64,000 nt of DNA from Lucinisca nassula. Lineage: Eukaryota; Mollusca; Bivalvia; Lucinida; Lucinidae. The notes below the pieces were generated by a model, which was given only the letters and a program-made list of their open reading frames with translations, did no database searches and was not told the DNA's origin. Positions 1 through 10,600 of this stretch are shown here, piece after piece; position 1 is the stretch's first letter, and every line of letters starts with the position of its first letter. The stretch lies in the NCBI GenBank assembly GCA_963580285.1, contig OY757010.1:145500675-145564674 (forward strand). Reading direction: 5' to 3'. The translations under genes were made by a program, and so were the position numbers.

Positions 1-53
1 AAAAAAAACATAAACAAATATTTATAACTGCAGTAAAATGTAATAAAATCCTA
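1..53 (+). repeat. Left member of an inverted repeat pair with 2227-2279
   Basis: The run AACATAAACAAATATTTATA followed by CTGCAGTAAAATG is repeated, inverted, at 2227-2279 with one or two differences. Confidence 0.8.
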
Positions 54-54
54 T

Positions 55-195
55 ACAGGTAAACAGAGTGGATCATGATCAGACTGCCCCAAAGGAGCAG
101 TCTGATCTAGATCCTCACTTTTTGCAACAATGACTTACGATAGACAACTAAGCAGTCAACAACTGTTCTGTTTGGCATCTTAAGGGCTAGAACTA
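55..195 (-). mobile_element. MITE C2 (AAGATGCC-ended) copy
   Basis: Hairpin CCCCAAAGGAGCAGTCTGAT followed by GCAACAATGACTTACG and GGCATCTTAAGGGCTAG. Family members at 29700, 54545 and 61497. Confidence 0.6.
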
Positions 196-249
196 CCCCT
201 GCCTAGTAGAACAGATTTTCGCAGTCCAAAAGCTGTTCAAATCATTTAA

Positions 250-705
250 GCTTGACAGGATGTGGTGACATTTTATGGTTTAAAGCAATTTGACCTAGTG
301 TCCTTTTGACTCGACATGACCCACATTGGCAGTTGACCAAGATATAATCAAGAAAGACATTCTAGCATAATTGCGTAAAGATTGATGCAAGACTGTGGCC
401 TGTTCAGGGTGAACAAGGTTTTAAAGGAATTTGACCGTTTTTGAATTGACATAAACCATATTTAAACTGGGGCAAAATTTCATTAAGACCAACATTCTGG
501 TATAGTTTCATGAAGATTGCAGCAAAACCTTTAACTCTAGAGGGTAAACAAGGTTTTAAAAGTAATTTGACCTAGTGACCTAAATTTAGACCCAACATAA
601 CCCGTGTTCGATCCTGACTGAGATATCACCAAGTCAAACATTCTGCTATAGCTTCATGAAGATTGAAGCAAAACTGTGGCCTCTGGAGCGTGAACAATGT
701 AAATC
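250..705 (+). repeat. Tandem core repeat related to 40800-41500
   Basis: Three ~130-bp units with GAACAAGGTTTTAAA, GATATCACCAAGTCAAACAT, TTCATGAAGATTGAAGCAAA. Confidence 0.65.
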
Positions 706-709
706 TTAA

Positions 710-865
710 TTAAGAAATGAAATTTATTTTCCTGCTGTTCATGAAAGTATGAACACATTGTGTGCAAAATAAACGAACCCTGAATGTAAACTTTGCTTGC
801 GACCCGCTGTCGTTCATACTTTCATGAAAAGCAGAAAAAATAAGTTTATTTTTTATATTTACATT
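710..865. repeat. Palindromic repeat with GTTCATACTTTCATGAA arms
   Basis: TTCATGAAAGTATGAAC (739-755) and GTTCATACTTTCATGAA (812-828) face each other within AAATAAGTTTATTTT-like sequence. Confidence 0.75.
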
Positions 866-1192
866 CTTTTCCCCTCATCACTGGACGAAAAAATACTTAT
901 AGGGTAAACTTTTAAAGCTGAAAAACATTTAGACGCTGTTTTTCTACAAAGAGCGGAACAACGTTGACGTCACCAAAGCCCATAGAGAACCATGGTTTAA
1001 ACTGACGTCACTCGTGCATTTGTTTTCTTCTTTCATTTCAGTCCTTTAAAAAGAGTCTTTCGTCATGTGATGGATGGGAATAATTGATTGTCAGGATTTA
1101 TGTAGGTGACCACTTGTCATTGCTACAAGCTAAATATCTAAGCTCTGGGTCCTGTGGTTTCAGAGAAGAAGATTTTTTAAGTTTTTCCCATT
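866..1192. other. No feature recognised
   Basis: Low-complexity AT-rich sequence with two TGACGTCA(C) motifs at 967-974 and 1003-1010; these are CRE-like, but no promoter can be assigned. Confidence 0.3.
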
Positions 1193-1751
1193 GTGAGTCT
1201 ATGGGAGTGTGTGTGTGTGTGAATTCGGGTTTAACGTCGCTTTCAACAATTTTTCAGTCATATCACGACGGTGTCTGGTTGCGACAGGGAGCTCAATGCT
1301 CACGTTTATAGTGCTGCCTCACTGAAGTATCATGTCCCAGACACCCGCCGTAGGTTCGAGCCTCGCTCGGGTCACGTGTGAGACGCCAAGTTCTGCAACG
1401 GAAGGTCAGGTGGTTTTTCTCCGGGTACTCCGGTTTTCGCCCACCTCTGATTAACGATCGGCTCGATATGAGTGAAATAATCTTGAAAGGGCCGTAAAAC
1501 CCAAACCAAAAAAAAAAAAAAAAAAAAATGTCCCAGACACATTACATGATACCACACCCAGTCACATTATCCTGACACTGGATCGACCAGTCCTAGCTCT
1601 ACCCCGTAATTCTGAGTGACAAGCGAGGAGCAGCTAGTACCATTTTTAACGACTTTGGTATGTCGCGGCCCGGGATCGAACCTGAGACCTCCCTTTCCCC
1701 GGAGCGGACACTCTACCAACTGAGCTATCGGGGCCGGTGAGTCTATGGGAG
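1193..1751 (-). mobile_element. tRNA-derived SINE S2 with 15-bp TSD, interrupted by SINE S1
   Basis: The TSD GTGAGTCTATGGGAG is at 1193-1207 and 1737-1751. The minus strand begins GGCCCCGATAGCTCAGTTGG (A box) followed by GGTTCGATCCC (B box), and ends GCGACGTTAAACCCGAATTC with a GT-rich tail. It is a SINE, not a functional tRNA gene, because it has a long body and TSDs. Confidence 0.88.
1332..1540 (+). mobile_element. SINE S1, 5-prime truncated, nested in SINE S2, 13-bp TSD
   Basis: ATGTCCCAGACAC at 1332-1344 and 1528-1540 flanks 1345-1527. The insert starts just before the B box (GGTTCGAGCC), continues GAGACGCCAAGTTCTGCAAC and ends in GTAAAACCCAAACC plus poly(A). Confidence 0.9.
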
Positions 1752-1960
1752 CTATATGTTGCCATGGCAACCAGAATTCCAAACCGATCAGCCCAAAAAC
1801 CTTATGCAGCCTTTCCCCCTACCTGATGATACTCCTCATGAAATTTGATCAAGATTGGTCGCGGGGTATTAGAGATATACTTATTTGAAATTGTTTATGC
1901 ACACACGACAGACGACGAAATTTGATGACAAAAGCTCACCTTGTCACTACATGACAGGTG
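1752..1960 (-). repeat. Helitron-like 5-prime end and leader
   Basis: The minus strand starts GCTCACCTGTCATGTAGTGA (hairpin with CAAGGTGAGC, 1936-1965), CGTCGTCTGTCGTGTG leader, then GATCAAATTTCATGAGGAG. It continues left of the SINE S2 insertion (1193-1751). Confidence 0.55.
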
Positions 1961-2030
1961 AGCAAATAACACAAAGATAATGATTGCCAGCATATTTTTA
2001 CTTTCTTTTTAATTAGGTTATAGATTAGAA

Positions 2031-2195
2031 GTAGGAGCCTATGTAGTGCAGCGGTTATGCTACTCGCCTCATAACCCAGAGATCGTGGACTCAATCCATG
2101 GCTTCTTAAGGCAAGCAAAAATTCTTTTGACCGAGGTCCCGTCTCCATATGATCCTAGCTGTTGGTGGGACGTAAAACTCAGACGCACATGCACA
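2031..2195 (+). mobile_element. tRNA-derived SINE S3
   Basis: Head GTAGTGCAGCGGTTATGC, then body GACCGAGGTCCCGTCTCC, TAGCTGTTGGTGGGACGTAA and AACTCAGACGCAC tail. Same family as 29096-29238, 44357-44513 and 49198-49290. Confidence 0.75.
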
Positions 2196-2226
2196 TAGAT
2201 TATGACTGTTGAGTTTATTGCGGCTA

Positions 2227-2279
2227 CAGGATTTTATTACATTTTACTGCAGTTATAAATACTTGTTTATGTTTTTTTT
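2227..2279 (-). repeat. Right member of the inverted repeat pair
   Basis: CATTTTACTGCAG then TTATAAATACTTGTTTATGT, the inverse of bases 1-53. Confidence 0.8.
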
Positions 2280-2499
2280 TTCTATTTATTTATTTATTTA
2301 TTTGTAATTTGTTGTAATTGTCCCGTTCCCGAGTTATGCTACTTTGCAAATTGCGTCATAACAGCAAAGGTATCTCTGTTTGAAACAATTATCCTTCTTA
2401 TCAACCTATATCTCTAGCCAGGCCTATTGGAAAATGCTAGGGATACAGATCCGTACAATCTAATGGTCAAGCGGACAGAACTCCATAGCTCCACAACTG

Positions 2500-2660
2500 T
2501 ACATGAGGTTGTGTTTTCATCAAAATTTATTTGGAAAATGACTGAACTTTTAGCAAACTGTGGAGGCCCTGATCAGACGCCACATTCTGCGGCGTCTGAT
2601 CTGGGTCTGCCCTGTTTGCTAAAGTACCCGTTTAGGGGTTTCTGGTCTGAAATGGGTTAA
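2500..2660 (+). mobile_element. MITE D, right half
   Basis: From TGTGTTTTCATCAAAATTT through the hairpin CAGACGCCACATTCTGCGGC to GGTCTGAAATGGG and TTAA (2657-2660). Confidence 0.75.
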
Positions 2661-2830
2661 TGATACTTAGTACAAGCTTTAAGCATTTAGGAATGAGAAC
2701 TTTTATGCAAGCATCAATGTTTGACCTTGGCCTAGATTTCATAGTTCAGTGAATGCGCCCCCACAGGCGTGACATAGCCCTTGGCAATATTCTTGTGGGT
2801 TTTTTTTTTTTCTGCAGGATAAGGGTTATT
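2661..2830. repeat. Repeat shared with 38960-39115
   Basis: Both have AATGATACTT(A/G)GTACAA, TTATGCAAGCAT or TTAATGCAAGCATTC, and a GCG(T/C)GACATAGCC...TTGGC end with TTCTTGT. Probably a Helitron-like end. Confidence 0.55.
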
Positions 2831-2942
2831 GTATCCATAAATTATTCCAATTATGCCTGCAATCTCCTGACCTTGCCAATTTACCTTCAGTGGCTGAAAC
2901 TACCCCAGTCTGGAACAAAATTGGTACCGTTAAAATCCGAAA

Positions 2943-3124
2943 AATTGGGACACCTTAAGGACTTGCTGTAGTTCTCTTAAATTTTTGACAAATTTGTTTC
3001 ATGATCCAGCAAGTCCAAAAGGTACAGACAGAATGGCAAACAGTGTAGACCCTGATCAGACTGCTCCCTTTAGATCTGGGTCTGCACTGTTTGCTTAGGC
3101 ATATCTGTCCCAATACTTAGGATC
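2943..3124 (-). mobile_element. MITE F
   Basis: Ends CCTAAGTATTGGGACAGA (minus) and GCTGTAGTTCTC...; central hairpin CAGACTGCTCCC with CAAACAGTG arms. Related copies at 7787-7992 and 48541-48725. Confidence 0.7.
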
Positions 3125-3270
3125 ATTATGGGGTTCAAGCCATTGAAGTTTGACAACATGTATGTAAATTTCAGCTGTCACAAGAATTGAATTTGGTGGT
3201 GCTCTGAAACAAGAACTTACACTAACACAACAGACAGACACTGATGTGGTTTCGGTCGTCAAGGTATAGT

Positions 3271-3723
3271 TATACCCCCGGCATACGAAGTATGCAATGG
3301 GGGTATATAGTTTTTGTCTTTTCCGTCTGTGTGTCCGTAAACAATTATTTTGTGTCAAAGATATCTCAGGAACTGCTTCACATAGAAACTTGAAATTTTG
3401 CACACATGATCAGTATGACTACTTGTATTGTGGGAAAGAAAATAAGGGCCTAGGGTCAGGCTTTTTAGAGTTATTTCCCTTTGTAGTTCTTGCTGTTTAA
3501 TAGTGTATATTTTTATTTTGTGTCAAAGATTTCTCAATAACTACTGTACATAGAAACTTGAAATTTTGCAAACATGATCAGTATGACTAGTTGTATTGTG
3601 GGAAAGAAAATAAGGGCCAAGGGGTCAGGCCTTTTAGAGTTATTTCCCTTTGTAGTTCTTGTTTCAGCTGAGGTGATGGCACTGGCCGGGGGTATACGTG
3701 CCCCACTGGGCACTTTTGTCTAG
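3271..3723 (+). mobile_element. Helitron-like element inserted in a SINE tail
   Basis: 5-prime hairpin ATACCCCCGGCATACG ... GGGGGTAT, a TCCGTC-type leader, two tandem units (AACTTGAAATTTTGCA), 3-prime hairpin GTGCCC-CACT-GGGCAC (3698-3713) and CTAG (3720-3723) followed by T. No TSD. Confidence 0.8.
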
Positions 3724-4018
3724 TTTTTGTTTGTTTGATTTGAGGTTTAATGTCCCCGTCAACACTGTAAAGATCATTTTGGAGACATTGCTTCCAATTT
3801 TGTGGGACTTTTACCCGACATTGAGATGAAATGACATATCTCAAGCCCTGCCGCCCAATGAAAACAATAGGGTTTATAAGCATGGACGGGCCGACTCACA
3901 CTGCTTTGCCTGGGCAGGCTTAGATCCTCTACCAGTACTCGTGTTCGGGTCGTTTCAGCTCTGCGTGGAAGCATCATGCAGCCCATATATTTCTTCAAGC
4001 CCTAATGGGTGGGGGCCA
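3724..4018 (-). mobile_element. SINE S5; outer TSD displaced by a Helitron-like insertion
   Basis: The minus strand runs from GCATGATGCTTCCACGCAGA through GGAAGCAATGTCTCCAAAAT to GACGGGGACATTAAACC and TCAAACAAACAAA. Its 13-bp TSD CGTCAAGGTATAG is at 4019-4031 on the right, but on the left it is at 3257-3269, beyond the element 3271-3723. Confidence 0.88.
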
Positions 4019-4108
4019 CGTCAAGGTATAGTAGAACTTATATTATTCAAAGTCCAAGAGAATAGCTTCTGTTGACCTTGAATTATCAAGAGGTCAGGTA
4101 TATTTATA

Positions 4109-4490
4109 GAGGATCTTACATGAGTGTTCATGTATTATTGAATTTATTAAACGAGTTGAGGAAAAGGGATAAAATGTGAGGCTTCACCAAGCATTTTTTC
4201 CCATTTACCTCATTGAGTATAATAAATTTTATAAAACATGGCCATGAATGCAAGATTCCTGTATATCATATGACATTTAAAAATGCATTTTATTCACGAT
4301 TAAAAAAAAATGTCAATATTCCGCCATTAGTTCACGCAACGTTGTTAAGGATGGCATATGTGTCACTTTATTCTCAAAGAAAATAAGTTATCTAACTAAT
4401 TTGCACATTTAATCCACAAGTGGATTACTGAATTTATTACATGGCATTATTACATGCTCAGATGTGATGTCATATGATAAATATAATTAT
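4109..4490 (+). mobile_element. MITE G
   Basis: GATCTTACATGAGTGTTCAT start, AAAAGGGATAAAATG palindromic arms, AATGCATTTTATTCACG, and CATATGATAA end. Copies at 14332-14695 and 54178-54528. Confidence 0.75.
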
Positions 4491-4794
4491 ATACATTTAT
4501 CTTCTGTAATTGGGATCTCCAGACAAGGATTATCAACTATTTTGAAATATTATTAATAATTACTGTACATTTGTAACATAGACTAACACGGAAATCCTGG
4601 GACTATAGCCCCAAATGTTCAGAACTGATGAAATTTTTTGTTAACATAATGTTACATATTTCATCTATTCACTGTATAACACAGAAACTGATGAGACTAG
4701 AGAGAGATGTTTGCTGAAAAAAAATGTTGCGTAAGGCCCTTAGTCTTAAAGCTACTCACAATATTTTCACTAAACTTACCATCATATTAGATAA

Positions 4795-5075
4795 TGTATA
4801 TGGTACATTACAATAACAGATCCGTGTGATATAGTGCATTTTTCAAACCTCAAAAAACGTATTTTTTTCTGGTGAAAATTTGTTATTTTTTCCTTATTTC
4901 TGCTCCGAACATAGGTTTTGGGTGCTCTTTGGAAGTGCCTCATTGAGGCGGTTCTAACGAGTACCCACAACCTATGTCTTGGAGCAGAAATAAGGAAAAT
5001 AATGTTTACCCCCGTAAGCCCCAGTTTTCTCTATATAAAGTGGGGTTTAGGGGGTCTTTATTTCACGGACTTGTT
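4795..5075. repeat. Repeat H (palindromic, TTCTAACGAGTACCCACAAC)
   Basis: Hairpin arms of the form TTGTGGGTACTCGTTAGAAC / GTTCTAACGAGTACCCACAA within TATTTCTGCTC / GAGCAGAAATAAG, plus AACCCCACTTTATAT-type flanks. Same repeat: 11330-11492, 43020-43480, 50225-50410, 55810-55960, 56040-56250; shorter relatives 8010-8100, 29260-29380, 36497-36562, 49340-49500. Confidence 0.75.
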
Positions 5076-5129
5076 CTCGTGATGAGTTGCGAATAGGGTT
5101 AATATTTAGACTACGGTAATTTGATTGAA

Positions 5130-5500
5130 TTGATACATGATATTGTTGAAGAGCTCAAAGCTGGAACATACAATCTTTTTTTATTTTCAGAGAAAATAAG
5201 GCATGACATTGCATAAAAATCCTCTACCCAGCAGACCATAATGTCAAGCCCTATTTTCTCTCTGAAAATAAGGCAGAATATTCATAGGCAATGTTGTGCC
5301 TTATTTATTCTCAAAGAAAATAGGGTTTGACATAATATATGAACTGTCTGCCTTACTTTCCAGAAAAGGCTCGACATTACATATCATGCATTGTTTGCTG
5401 GGCAGAAATAAGACTTGACATGAATTAACTGCCCAGCAAACGATTCTTATGTAATGTCAAGCCTTATCATATCTGTAAAATAAGGCAGGCAATTCAAATG
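5130..5500. repeat. Cluster of AATAAGGC / GTCAAGCC palindromes
   Basis: Repeated inverted phrases such as AAATAAGGCATGACATTGC and ATGTCAAGCCTTATCATA; relatives at 9390-9460, 35180-35240 and 54835-54915. Confidence 0.6.
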
Positions 5501-5512
5501 TAATGGAAAGCC

Positions 5513-6143
5513 TTAACCCTTTCCCACTCAGATACGTGTTTTTACGTGTCTGCATCCCCCCCCCCCCCATTTTGAGGCCCCAGAAGCACCTAAAATCTTC
5601 ATTTCTAGCCCTGGATAGTTATGTTTGCTTTAGGATTTGTTGGGCAAAAAAGTGACCTGTTTTTTCGCGCGCCTCCCCCTAAAAATATTCTGTGGGGGGA
5701 TTGAAGGGGGCAGCGCCCCCCTCACCTCCCGAAAAATTTTGGGTGTATGGCCCAATTGGCCGCTAAAATTTATATCTGAGGGCGTCTGGGGTCAAAAATG
5801 CCTGAAAATTGACGCTGATAAAACATGCTGCAAACAGTGAAAATGGCCAGTGCCAAACACCTTAATTGTTGCCTTGACAGCTGTGTGAAGATTAAAATGT
5901 GGTCAAAAATTCATGTGAAAACACACTTTTTGCCAACTTTGAGATGCCCCCTCTTTACCATGACAACAGTGATCAAGTCATGAAAGATTGCATTTGAAAG
6001 GCTACTGTCCAATGCACATTCATACTGAGTTTGGTGTAAAACAGACCATCCATTATGAAACAATGGCTAGTCGAAGTTGCTGTCAGGTGCAACACTGTGA
6101 AAATCAGCGAAATTCACAAAATCCCTGAGTGGTAAAGGGTTAA
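5513..6143 (+). mobile_element. MITE A copy 1, TTAA-flanked
   Basis: TTAA at 5513-5516 and 6140-6143. Terminal inverted repeats CCCTTTCCCACTCAG / CTGAGTGGTAAAGGG. 623 bp between TSDs, with a C-run at 5559-5569. The structure fits a piggyBac-type non-autonomous element. No coding capacity. Confidence 0.88.
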
Positions 6144-6260
6144 TGAAGAAAATCCCAATTGACCAAAATAATGTTTTTTCATCATTTTATTGCAAGAAAC
6201 AATATTTCAGATATAATTAATGCATTTTAGACTAAAATTCAGTATTTTCCCAGATTTCAG

Positions 6261-6891
6261 TTAACCCTTTCCCACTCAGATACGTGTTTTTACGTGTCTG
6301 CATCCCCCCCCCCCCATTTTGAGGCCCCAGAAGCACCTAAAATCTTCATTTCTAGCCCTGGATAGTTATGTTTGCTTTAGGATTTGTTGGGCAAAAAAGT
6401 GACCTGTTTTTTCGCGCGCCTCCCCCTAAAAATATTCTGTGGGGGGATTGAAGGGGGGCAGCGCCCCCCTCACCTCCCGAAAAATTTTGGGTGTATGGCC
6501 CAATTGGCCGCTAAAATTTATATCTGAGGGCGTCTGGGGTCAAAAATGCCTGAAAATTGACGCTGATAAAACATGCTGCAAACAGTGAAAATGGCCAGTG
6601 CCAAACACCTTAATTGTTGCCTTGACAGCTGTGTGAAGATTAAAATGTGGTCAAAAATTCATGTGAAAACACACTTTTTGCCAACTTTGAGATGCCCCCT
6701 CTTTACCATGACAACAGTGATCAAGTCATGAAAGATTGCATTTGAAAGGCTACTGTCCAATGCACATTCATACCGAGTTTGGTGTAAAACAGACCATCCA
6801 TTATGAAACAATGGCTAGTCGAAGTTGCTGTCAGGTGCAACACTGTGAAAATCAGCGAAATTCACAAAATCCCTGAGTGGTAAAGGGTTAA
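6261..6891 (+). mobile_element. MITE A copy 2, near-identical to copy 1
   Basis: TTAA at 6261-6264 and 6888-6891, again 623 bp. It differs from copy 1 by very few bases (for example TACTGAG versus TACCGAG), so the two are recent or gene-converted. Its right TTAA is shared with MITE B. Confidence 0.9.
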
Positions 6892-7099
6892 GGGGAATGG
6901 GAACACCTGGCAGATTTTTCGGCCATTTTTCAAAGGGAGATAACTTTTGGAACTTCCTGTTCCATCAGTCCTGCCCCGCTAAAAATGGGGGCTACTCTTA
7001 AAGGAAAGAATTTGCTCAAATTCTTTCCTTTAAGAGTAGAGGAGACAAACACACTTCTGCAGGAATTACCTCCCCTGAAGGTGTTCCCATTCTCCTTAA
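6888..7099 (+). mobile_element. MITE B, TTAA-flanked palindrome-bearing element
   Basis: TTAA at 6888-6891 and 7096-7099. Inverted ends GGGGAATGGGAACACCT / GGTGTTCCCATTCTCC, with a hairpin of GGAAAGAATTTGCTC type in the centre. Confidence 0.88.
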
Positions 7100-7623
7100 A
7101 TTCTCTGAAAAATAAGGAGAAAATGCTTTGAAAATGTTGTCTGCAAATTGTGATTAGCACTTGACTGGTAAGGTACCACGAAGTTGTCAAAAACAGTGGA
7201 ACAGTTAAAATAGTGTTGGACCAGCAGATGTTGAGGTAATATATTGTCCTGGGGATCAAAAGACATTTGATCCTCAGGAAAACCTCTGGGCATGGTCATT
7301 CATGATTGGTTGTTGTGTGAGGACAAGGTGCCATGTATCCATGGCCGGGAATCCAGCTGATATTGGCTTACAGTTCCTAAAAGCCTGCTGTCTTTCCAGC
7401 AGATAAGGGTAGAGGAGGAATATTTTTGTTTTTTCTGTTTCTTTGCTTTCATATATTTTCCTCTAACCAATGTCTTCATCTTTTATCCCATCTCTGTCTC
7501 TTCTATCTCTTCTCCTATTCTCAGACAACAGAAAACAACCCAAAATGATTGATGTGTCTTTAAACCCAACACATTGACTGGTCATTCACCTGTATGTAAT
7601 TTTTTTGCCTAACTGTATTTCAG
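7100..7623. other. Intergenic or intronic, no coding exon recognised
   Basis: Contains AGCTGATATTGGCTTACAGT and a pyrimidine-rich stretch also seen near 36185-36300. No exon matching the phase needed by exon 1 was found here. Confidence 0.4.
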
Positions 7624-7681
7624 TTTGCTGTTCAGTATGCCGAGAGGAGATGTCCCTGGGCTGTGCCAGCTAGACATGGTG
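7624..7681 (+). CDS. EEP gene exon 1 of those found
   Basis: 58 bp between a TTTCAG acceptor and a GTAAAG donor. Read with one leading base it gives 19 codons (LLFSMPRGDVPGLCQLDMV) that join exon 2 in frame. It lies outside recognisable repeats. The incoming phase (two bases carried from upstream) implies at least one further 5-prime exon, unless translation starts at the ATG inside this exon (7636). This is the least certain exon because it is short. Confidence 0.6.
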
Positions 7682-10600
7682 GTAAAGCCAGAAAACAACC
7701 ATTGGTGGCCAACTTAACCAAAGTGGTACTGTATTTTCTCTGGTTGTAGTTTCATAAAAGAGGAACCCCAATTGAGTGCTAACCGTAATGATCCTTAGTA
7801 TATTGGGACAGATAGTCTGAGCAAACAGTGCAGACCCAGATCAGACTGCTCCTAAAGGAGCAGTCTGATCAGGGTCTCCACTGTTTGTCATTCCATCTGC
7901 ACCGTTTGGACTCCTTGTTGACTCATGAAATAAATTTGTAAAATTTTAGGAGAACTACAGCAAGTCCTCAAGATGTCTGAATATTTAGGAAGGACATATA
8001 TTGTTGGTACTTGTTGGAACATTGAGGTGGTTCTAACGAGCACAAACAATCTATATTTTGGAATAGAAATAAGAAAAAATATTGAACATTATCATCTGAA
8101 AAACACTTGTTCTTTCGATAAGAAAGAAGCTATTTTAGCTCATGGTTTGTGTTGTCGTAATGTATACAGAAAAAGTATGACCAACTTGACATAATAGTTC
8201 TGACTGGCCTATTGAACTAGTCCTCATCCTGTTGAAGCTGAATATTCACAGTCTTTTTCAAATAGTGGAGGTACAGATCAGCTGGCTCTTATAATTAATT
8301 GGAGAAAATTATCTCAAAATTATATCAAATACATGTACTCACTTGTTCTTTTCCTCTCAGAATGAAAACAAAAGGCTGTCATGGAACATATCATGTTGAA
8401 CCTTATCCTGCTGTTCATGACCCCCCTACCTTTGCAAACAATGTAGATCCATTCACATGGCATCTGATCAGGATCTACACTATTTGACATGCAGTTTGTG
8501 AATTGAATGAATATTACAGATCAAGTAATCTTATTGGATGATTGCTAGTGGTGGATGTGGCTTAATATATTCAGCAGGATAAGTGTTAAGTTCATGTATT
8601 GAACACCCCAACAATACACACTTTATGCAGAAATATGGGGTTTTGTTTGATTTGAGGTTTAACATCCCCGTCAAAACTGTATCGGTCAGTTTGGAGACAT
8701 TGCTTCCTATTTTGTGGGACTTTAACCCAACATTGAGATGAAATGACATCTCAAGCCCTGTGGCCCAATGGAACCAATAGGGTTTATAAGTATAGACGAT
8801 CCGACTCACACCCCTTTGCCTGGGCAGGCTTAGATCCTCTAAGCGGTTTACCAGTACTCGTGTGCGGTCGGTTTCAGCTCTGCGTGGAAGCATCATGCAG
8901 CCCATCTATTTCTTCAAGTCCAGGTGGGCGGGGGCAACGAAATATGGGGTTTGCAAAAACTTTCATTGTGGACACCTTTTACAGTTTGTTTTCACCTAAG
9001 GAATGCCATTTTTAAAGCCATAAAAAATTGGCATTATACTGCATACAGTCGTTATGTTTGCCTGATTGAAACTGTCTTCTGAAAAGATTGTTAATTCTTA
9101 AAGTGTCCAACAAAATTGCTAATGCAAATGAGTGATTGAATATTTTAACCCTTGTCCTGCTTAATATTTAAATATGCCACACCCACAACAGATTATCAAC
9201 CAATCAGATTACTTTATGCAAATTATTCCAACAAATTAATAAACTGAATGGCAAACAATGAAGATCCTGATCAGATGGCTTCTTCAGAAGCCATCTGATC
9301 TGGATCTACATTGTTTGAATGATAAGACATATCCCGGCTCAGCAGGACAAGGGTTAATCTTGAGATTTCATCAGCGATAAAAGTTTTTTTCTTCCTAGCA
9401 GATGATTCATATGAAATGTCAAGCCTGATTTTCTATGGAAAATAAGAAGAAATATATTTGAAAATATTGACCGGCCTTGGTGGCTCAGTCTGATGCGCGT
9501 CTGACTGATGTTCAGGAGGACGCGGGTTCGACTCCCGCCGGGACCGGCAACATTCTTTCGATGAGATTGATCATGAAATCTTTTCTACGGTCATTCTCTC
9601 CCTTCCGCTGATTCAAGAAGGGCAGTTGTCAGTTTCTGGCGAAAGAATGTGCACTGTACTGGTTAACCGCTTACATATAAGCCTGCCCAGGAAAGTGTTG
9701 ATAGGTAAACCGACCGGCTAAAAAATGACCTAAATAGTGTTGACTGGGCCGTTAAACTCCAATACAAACAAATTTGAAAATATTGGATGCTGATCCTGAT
9801 CAATGCTATATGGTTTAATCACACCTGTATACTACCATTGCTAAGTAAATTTTTGTCTCTTTTTTTTCCAGAATTTGATATATTCTCAAGATGACATCAT
9901 ACCCCTGTATTATGACAGTGCAGTAAAGGACAGAAATGGCCAGCAGCATGGAATAACAAGCATGATAATATTTGGATCAGTATACAGATTTCAGCTTCAC
10001 TGGAGGGACAGATCCTTTCAATTCTTCCATAACTTCACTGTTTCTATTTATCCATTTGACACAAAATCTATTTATTCACACAATTACCTTATTGCCTCAG
10101 AAAATGCTACAGAATCTGCTAATCTGAATAAAGAGTATTTTAAAAAGAATTTTAAAAGTCACATGTTACTATATCTACCAATAAGTACTGTCTCTCAGGA
10201 TAGTAGCTACATTGACTTTAGTGATGTCACTCAGTTAGCTGCCTTTGATTCTGATTCTAGTCATGTGACTGATGGTGTTAGCCAATCAGAGCAGGAAGGG
10301 TGTGGCATAGATGATCATGCATGTGATGAAAAGTATAAAAATGGAAAATTGAAATACTTAAAGTTTAAAAATAGACAGTTTACTATTATGTCATACAATA
10401 TTTGGAATATGAACCCTAAAACAAAGGAAAAAGTAAATTATGTTCAAAGGATGGAACTTTTGAAGCAGGTAAACCCAATTTATATTAAGGGGAATGGATA
10501 CACCTTCAGGGGAAGCAACTCCTGCAAAAGTATTTTTGTCTCCCATGTCAATAGGGGTCAACTCTTACAGGAAAGAATTTGCTCCTGAGGAGCAAATACT

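Noticed and set aside
1665..1736. tRNA-like sequence (A and B boxes) on the minus strand
   Set aside because: It is the head of SINE S2, which has a body, tail and 15-bp TSD; no mature tRNA 3-prime end follows.
9470..9550. tRNA-like head with GGGTTCGACTCC
   Set aside because: It belongs to SINE S4, bounded by a 14-bp TSD.
10469..10588. Continuation of the EEP exon 2 reading frame to a stop at 10588
   Set aside because: A GTAAAC donor at 10469 joins in frame to the LQE exon, and the extra bases are MITE B sequence.
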